Below are positions 57,934 to 64,000 of a stretch of 64,000 nt of DNA, piece by piece. The translations under genes and the position numbers were made by a program. The notes below the pieces were generated by a model that was not told the DNA's origin, searched no databases, and saw nothing but the letters and a program-made list of their open reading frames with translations. The DNA is from Theobroma cacao (lineage: Eukaryota; Streptophyta; Magnoliopsida; Malvales; Malvaceae). The stretch lies in assembly GCF_000208745.1 (NCBI RefSeq), contig NC_030853.1:541948-605947 (forward strand), given 5' to 3'. Each line of letters starts with the position of its first letter. The stretch's first letter is position 1.

Positions 57934-60900
57934 ATGGCAGCTTATTCACTCCTTTCCTCACTCTTCCTCCAATCCCCTTCCCCTTCCTCCCCGTATTCAC
58001 GCTCCCCAAACAGAACACCCAAGCTCCCTCCCCTTCCTTCCCTTTCTCTCCCTCCCACCCCAAGGCCCTCTTTTCTCTCTCCATCCAGCAAACTTTCCCT
58101 CTCTTCCCTCCACAATCTCATTTCTAGTAGGACCCAAAGTAATACTGCCAGCAACTCTTGTGATAGTAATCGTTATTTTGCTTCAGCTTTAGACTCCTTG
58201 TTTCTTCTCTGCACTTCCCTTGCTCTGTCTTTCTCCTTATTTGTAACCGATGTGGGACCCGCCTCAGCCTTTGTAGTAACCGCTCCTCGGAAGTTACAGT
58301 CCGATGAGTTGGCTACGGTTCGTCTTTTTCAAGAGAACACTCCCTCCGTTGTTTACATCACCAATCTCGCCGTCAGGTGCATTCAGTTTTTCCCTTTTTT
58401 GGGGGTTTTCTTATTGAGTTTGCTATTGGGTAGTTTCGATTTTTCCTTTTCTAAGTCGTGGTTTTTTTCTTTTTGGTAATGGGATTTTTAGGCAGGATGC
58501 TTTCACATTGGATGTGTTGGAGGTACCACAAGGATCTGGGTCGGGTTTCGTTTGGGATAAAGATGGTCACATCGTCACCAATTATCATGTGATCCGTGGT
58601 GCTTCTGATCTCAAGTTCGTTATTTTATTTAATTTTGTTATTTCCTGTTGTTTTTGTTGTTGGAAGTGATAGGGATTGAATTATTCTAGAATGTTAATGG
58701 AAATATCTATAGGCCATATGAACCCAGATTTTTATGGATGTTGCTGGTGCTATAAATCGTCTTGTTTGAAGTGTTAGGAATGTAGGAAAAGCGTGGACTT
58801 TATAGTTAATTTTTTTTTTTTATAATTGGGGGGACTCTTTAGGTAGGGGGATTATGCACCAATCAATGAGCCAAATGCTCAGATTTTTTGGTTCTCTAAG
58901 CATTCAGATATTGGAAGACAAATATGTTTTGGCAAGATGGGTTTTTTTCCCTTTATTGCGGACAGGTTTAGGCGTTTTTAACATTGAAGCAGAATGTGGT
59001 ATGTGACAAATTATGTTAGGTTTTTAATAGCATCTTTGTTTTCTATTTTGTCAGAGCAATGGAAGGGTGCACTCTACAGTTTTGAGGAAGTAAATGATTG
59101 ATTTTGGAGGTTTTGGACTTGCTTTAGGTCGCTAAACATCGGTTTTAGTTTGCTATTAACATTGGTTCTAAGTCTCTAAAGTAATCTTCTATGGAGAACT
59201 GTGGTTAGCCTTGGAAACTAGCTGTGCCTTACACACTAGGGATACATAGGATAAAGATGTTTTTAAACTTCTCCTTGATATTTAAGTTGGTACTTGTAAC
59301 TTGCAGGGTTACACTTGCTGACCAGTCAACTTATGATGCAAAAGTTGTTGGATTTGACCAAGACAAGGATGTTGCTGTATTGCGTGTTGATGCACCCAAA
59401 GACAAACTAAGACCTATACCTATCGGTATATCAGCAGATTTGCTTGTTGGCCAGAAAGTATATGCTATTGGCAACCCTGTGAGTGCATGTTTATACTCAC
59501 AGAATTATGGGCATTATTTCCTATTTACATGATTTTTTATTTGTTTCATTTTATTGGAGATTGTTGATCTCTGGATATCTTAATTGTCAGAAAATATCAT
59601 AATTGTCTCATTAGCTAGGGAAGGAACAGCCAGTTTTTTCATGACATTGAAAATCACATAGCTTTCCTGCAATTATAAATATGTTATTTGTTATTTTCAG
59701 ATAAACCATATAAACAGATCAAATTTATCTTTCTTTATAAATTTTGTCTGCAAAGAATTTCTTATTATGCTTAAAAAGGTTGGCATGGACAAGAAAAGTT
59801 GCATTGCAATTTGCATATATAAATTAAAGCCTAATATGATTCTGATTACCCAATAGTATTGTTGCCTTCATCAAGTAATGTGGCTTATAAGTGCCTGATC
59901 AAGATTTCATTTGATCATGTACTTTGACTGCTATTATTGGGTCTCTTTGATAGCTTGTTTAACAGGATTTCATAAATATTCCTTCTATGGTTTGCAGTTT
60001 GGACTTGATCATACTCTTACAACTGGAGTTATCAGGTACCAAAGTCCAAGAATTTGCAGTCAATAATATTCATTCATATGTATCATATTTAATTTCCTCC
60101 TACTTTTTCTGGTTGATATATGAATTAGAGTTTTGCTAACACTTCCTTTATACATTATCTATAGTGGGCTTCGCAGAGAGATAAGTTCTGCTGCCACTGG
60201 CCGCCCAATTCAAGACGTAATACAGACTGATGCTGCTATTAATCCTGGTAATAGCGGAGGGCCACTCCTAGATAGTTCAGGAAACCTTATCGGGATAAAT
60301 ACTGCTATATATTCTCCTTCCGGTGCATCTTCTGGTGTTGGATTTTCAATTCCAGTTGACACAGTGAGTTATTTCTCAGACCTTGTATTTCAGTTTGATC
60401 AGATATGTGTATTGTTTAGGTTGTGCAATGTGATTGAGATGCAAGAATTTATTTGTTTCTTTTTCTATTCTTAAGGATAATTCATCCAGTCATTCTTACA
60501 TATCCAGGTAGGTGGCATTGTTGATCAGTTGGTGAAGTTTGGGAAGGTGACAAGACCTGTTTTGGGGATTAAATTTGCACCGGATCAATCTGTCGAACAG
60601 TTGGGAGTAAGTGGTGTGCTTGTCTTAGATGCTCCTGCAAATGGTCCAGCTGGCAAGGCGGTATGCTTACTATTTCTTTCTTCTGCATCGCACTTTCATG
60701 AATCCGAAGTCATACTCTTTGATCATTATGTTTCCAATAACAAGTTGATAATTTCATATTTCCATGTACACAGCTAAGCTTTAATATATTACAGGGCCTG
60801 CAACCAACGAAGCGTGATTCCTATGGTAGACTTATTTTGGGTGATATAATAACATCTGTCAATGGAAAGAAGGTTACTAGTGGTAGTGACTTGTACAGAA

Positions 60901-61121
60901 TTCTTGATCAATGCAAAGTTGGCGAACAGGTATGGTATTGAACAGTACCTTTATCCTTTTCGATAGATATATATTTCAATAAAAAGAGGGATTATTCTTC
61001 AAATCTTTCAGATGTACAAATTTTCGATTATCTTGATTCTTAGGTTACTGTGGAGGTGTTGCGCGGTGATCATAAGGAGAAGATCCCTGTAATTCTTGAG
61101 CCAAAGCCGGATGAGTCATAA
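57934..61121 (+). CDS. DEG1: Protease Do-like 1, chloroplastic (thylakoid-lumen DegP)
   Basis: ATP-independent serine protease/chaperone of the thylakoid lumen that degrades photodamaged photosystem II proteins. Eight exons: 57934-58376, 58492-58614, 59307-59478, 59998-60035, 60165-60363, 60508-60660, 60795-60929, 61044-61121; 446 residues. Residues 1-70 are a Ser/Pro-rich stroma-targeting part. A hydrophobic stretch follows ([16 protein letters not shown]) ending before ASAFV, a plausible lumen-transfer signal. Catalytic triad: His180 in VTNYHVIRG, Asp210 in [11 protein letters not shown], Ser289 in [12 protein letters not shown] single PDZ domain covers about residues 330-435 ([30 protein letters not shown]), as in DEG1. 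The product ends EPKPDES. Head-to-tail with the OM47-like gene, and upstream of the MYB gene. Confidence 0.96.
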
Positions 61122-62764
61122 AATGTCTTTTGGTATGCTGTGTATACTTAAAAACAGTAGATATACAAGGAAATGTCATTATTTATAAACTATTCCACTG
61201 GAAATGGTCCTGTTGTACATAGACCATCAGCTGTATTTTCTTTGGTACCAATGTTTCACAATGCATTAGCCTCTCTAAAGTAGCTGCAGCCATCTTATAT
61301 CTTTCTTATTAATTTATTAGTGAAGTTCCAAACTTAAAAAAACAACTTTTACATTAGTTTTGTTTTGTCAGAGATTGATGAGAGAGATAGGCCTTGCTTT
61401 ATTTTTTTACTTTCCATATAAGTTCATTAATAAGTTTTCTGTACCTTTGGGGTGTAGAAAGGGGCAAATCATTTCATTTTCCTTTTATTACCCTATTTCT
61501 TTCTGAAGGAAATACTAAATATGGAATTGTTAGGTATGTATAGCAGCTCAAACATTAATGCAGAGTAGGTATGAGCACTCTCTAGATCCATTTAGTCACA
61601 CTTGAAATACCACATTATCTCCCTTATTTTAATAATACAATAGATTTTTGTATTCACAATTAAATGTAACATAGAAATGGTCTTCCATTCGTCTAGAATC
61701 TTTCCATTTCAAATTCAACTGCTCTCATGTTATGCCCCATTAGATTGCATGAGTCATAATCATTATCAACATTCCAAGATAGTTAACATTGAACTAAAAA
61801 CTTTAAAGAAACAGTTAAAGTTCACAAGGCTTCTAGATTGAGAAGTAGGTATCTTTTTTTTTTTTGCCCTTATTGGTCATATAATGCACACACATGTGAT
61901 AGCTTTGATACAAACACATGTTCTATTCAATTTTTCACCTTTGTTCAATTCAGCAACAATGCTCTTAATAGTAATAGCCATTCACTGTAGCTTAGTAGCT
62001 AAGGGACACCCTAATGTTAAGTAGACTTTTCAAAAGAAAAGAAGAAAGAAAAAAACGAGAGGAAGACTATTCTGAGGAAGGTGGCTCATAGCTGTGAGTA
62101 CAGAAAATGGGAAAGGAAATTGGTTGTCCCCAGAAAGCAAAGGATGCCTTAAATGGGCTTTCCAATTTTAGATTATTGTGCATTTGCTAAAGTCTGTGCA
62201 TGCACTGATGAGGCAGTTGGTCATAAATCCTTTAACTTGCAATCATGTCTTGCTGATTTATGTTACTAGAAGACAGAAAAGGAACATGTGTATGCTTGCT
62301 TAAATGAAGGGGCAAAAACTATTAGAACCTTCTAATAACAACCAGTCAGTTAGGGTTAAGGGCCAAAGGAAAACGTAAAGATAGCATTTGATGCATTTCC
62401 TCCTTTGGTTCCAAATCCAAAATGACATACTAATTAATGTCATAGAAACAATAGAAAAAAATGCAGTAAATAAAATTAAAACCCACCCTTCGCTAAAACC
62501 AATGTCATGAGGGTAATAACATCACATGAACATAACCGTAAGAAAGCTCACAAAAATATATTATATCAAGATGTGTGCCACAGCTGTTAAAGGGCAATTT
62601 ATCCAAACTCTGCCATCTCATAATCATCTCATCATTGCTTCCGTAATAAATAAAAGGCTACACTGCCAAAACGTTCATTCATAACAATTTCTGATACAAT
62701 AAAGCTACACTACAAAACCATCTTCTCTCTTTGCCTTCTGCAACAACAAGAAGAACTCCCAACA
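61122..62764. other. DEG1-MYB spacer and MYB promoter
   Basis: DEG1 3' UTR, then about 1.5 kb without a gene. A TATA-like AATAAATAAAAGG lies at 62645-62657, about 110 bases before the MYB ATG. Nothing else recognisable. Confidence 0.5.
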
Positions 62765-63590
62765 ATGACCATGAAAAAAGGGGAAAGTCCATACAGAAAA
62801 GGGTTGTGGACAGTGGAGGAAGACAAGATACTCATGGATTATGTCAAGGTGAATGGAAAAGGACAGTGGAATAAAATAGCCAAGAAGACAGGTCATAACT
62901 CATATAACACTGTTCATTTTTTCTGTTTTTTCTTTTTACTTTCATCCTTTTCCATTTTCATATTTCTTAAGAGAAGTGAATGGTCTTTCTTCTTTGTTCC
63001 TCGTACAGGTTTGAAGAGGTGTGGGAAGAGCTGTAGGCTAAGGTGGATAAATTACCTTAACCCCAACGTGAAGAAAGGCGATTTTTCCGAGGAAGAAGAA
63101 GACCTTATCATTAGACTTCACAAGCTTCTTGGAAACAGGTTTTGTTATTCATATTTGATGCTGGGCTGTAACAAAAATGCATAACAATTTAACATTAATG
63201 TTTATGTTCAGGTGGTCTTTGATTGCTAAACGGGTGCCAGGACGAACTGACAATCAAGTGAAGAATTACTGGAATAGTCATTTGAGCAAGAAACTAGGCA
63301 TCAAAGAGCAAAATCGAAAAAGGGTTGATTCTTGTCAAAGTTCCAAGCAAGTGAAAGAGCCTGATCAGGCAGCCATAGATCCAAGTCCAGGAGATGCAAC
63401 CAGTGGAACCATGGAAACAGCAGTGAATCAAAGTAGCCAGAAAGCCACTGAGGTCTTAAACGCTACTCAAGAATCAGGGATCAGTGAGAATTATGCGAAC
63501 CCTTTCTGGATTCCTGGTGATGATTTGGAGCTAAGTTCACTAAGCATGATGGAGTACCTTGATGAATATTCTTCTTTTGATCTTGCTTGA
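62765..63590 (+). CDS. GL1-like: R2R3-MYB transcription factor, GL1/WER/MYB23 type
   Basis: Exons 62765-62891, 63009-63138 and 63212-63590; 211 residues. R2: [20 protein letters not shown]...[15 protein letters not shown]3: [20 protein letters not shown]...[20 protein letters not shown]. The bHLH-contact motif (D/E)Lxx(R/K)xxxLxxxxxxLxxxR is complete in R3 ([20 protein letters not shown]), so it can join MYB-bHLH-WD40 complexes. The C-terminus [20 protein letters not shown] matches the activation end of Arabidopsis GL1 (acidic DD-ELSSL-MM), which marks the trichome/root-hair clade rather than the TT2 clade. The place next to DEG1 is that of GL1 in Arabidopsis. Expected role: epidermal cell fate, e.g. 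trichome initiation. Introns at the usual R2R3-MYB sites; intron 1 is 117 bases. Confidence 0.92.
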
Positions 63591-64000
63591 TAGGACTTTT
63601 CTTAATTTGGGGGATTAGTTATCATTTATTTCTCAGTAATGACTATATAACTAGCTTTTCTTATCCTATGACAGTTAACCCCTCTATCCAACTTAAAATG
63701 CTTTGAAGATTACGATTTGGATTTGCCAAAAAGAACCAATGATTTGGACCCTCTCTACCAAATAGAAATTATCCAAGTCCCAATTAGCTCTACAGAAAAC
63801 CTTACACTGTTCAATAGTTAGATTCAATAGATTTAGTTTTAGTGGAATCATGGCAAAAAGGCACAATAAATTTTTACTCAAAATCATCCACACACAACCA
63901 CAACATGCCCAGTTTTCACCATGCATTCAATTAATTCGGTAGCTGCAGTCTACATTTATGGCAAGAGTATCAATAAATAATTGTTCCAATTATTTCCCTC
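63591..64000. other. 3' flank of MYB gene
   Basis: 3' UTR and spacer; no gene seen up to the window edge. Confidence 0.5.

Overview
This is a eudicot nuclear segment, probably from a rosid. Most genes are split by short AT-rich GT-AG introns. Spacers are AT-rich and carry microsatellites and transposon relics, and there are no prokaryotic features. All exon models below were joined by eye from splice signals and reading-frame continuity. Every complete model closes in frame; none has been checked against transcripts.

Layout. (1) 0.1-2.9 kb: 3' part of the protein farnesyltransferase beta-subunit gene (+). (2) 4.1-6.6 kb: a CASP-like four-helix membrane protein (+) with a Gln/Glu/His/Lys-rich N-terminus. 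(3) 7.7-22.7 kb: an accessory cluster of five tandem genes for medium-chain enone/quinone oxidoreductases (EO/FaQR, 2-methylene-furan-3-one reductase type). A 7,478-bp repeat creates near-identical gene pairs. A small secreted 8-cysteine defensin-like gene and the promoter and 3' remains of a probable lost sixth reductase lie between the two copies. (4) 22.7-28.9 kb: gene-poor, with a Ty1/copia relic, a probable second retroelement relic and a 523-bp long-TIR element. (5) 28.9-30.7 kb (-): a C2H2/RNA-exonuclease-4-like protein lacking the first catalytic motif. (6) 30.7-36.5 kb: no gene seen. (7) 37.0-39.3 kb: kinesin-light-chain-related TPR protein (+). (8) 40.2-43.3 kb (-): GDSL esterase/lipase and a degenerate copy of its last exon. 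(9) 45.1-48.4 kb (-): plastid L-aspartate oxidase. (10) 52.0-57.1 kb: OM47-like beta-barrel outer-membrane protein (+). (11) 57.9-61.1 kb: thylakoid protease DEG1 (+). (12) 62.8-63.6 kb: GL1/WER-type R2R3-MYB (+).

The single-copy genes do not form one pathway, but their order is informative. From memory, OM47-DEG1-GL1 are neighbours in Arabidopsis (At3g27930/27925/27920). ERA1, a CASPL4A gene and this exonuclease family also lie close together there (around At5g40280-40310). The reductase/defensin cluster would then be an insertion or expansion inside the second block. It is the most dynamic part of the window, and one junction coincides with an ambiguous base (N at 7695), so an assembly error must be excluded.

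I found no CRISPR, operon, tRNA or rRNA. The strongest candidates for something new are the mosaic reductase/defensin array and the catalytically degenerate exonuclease-like protein.
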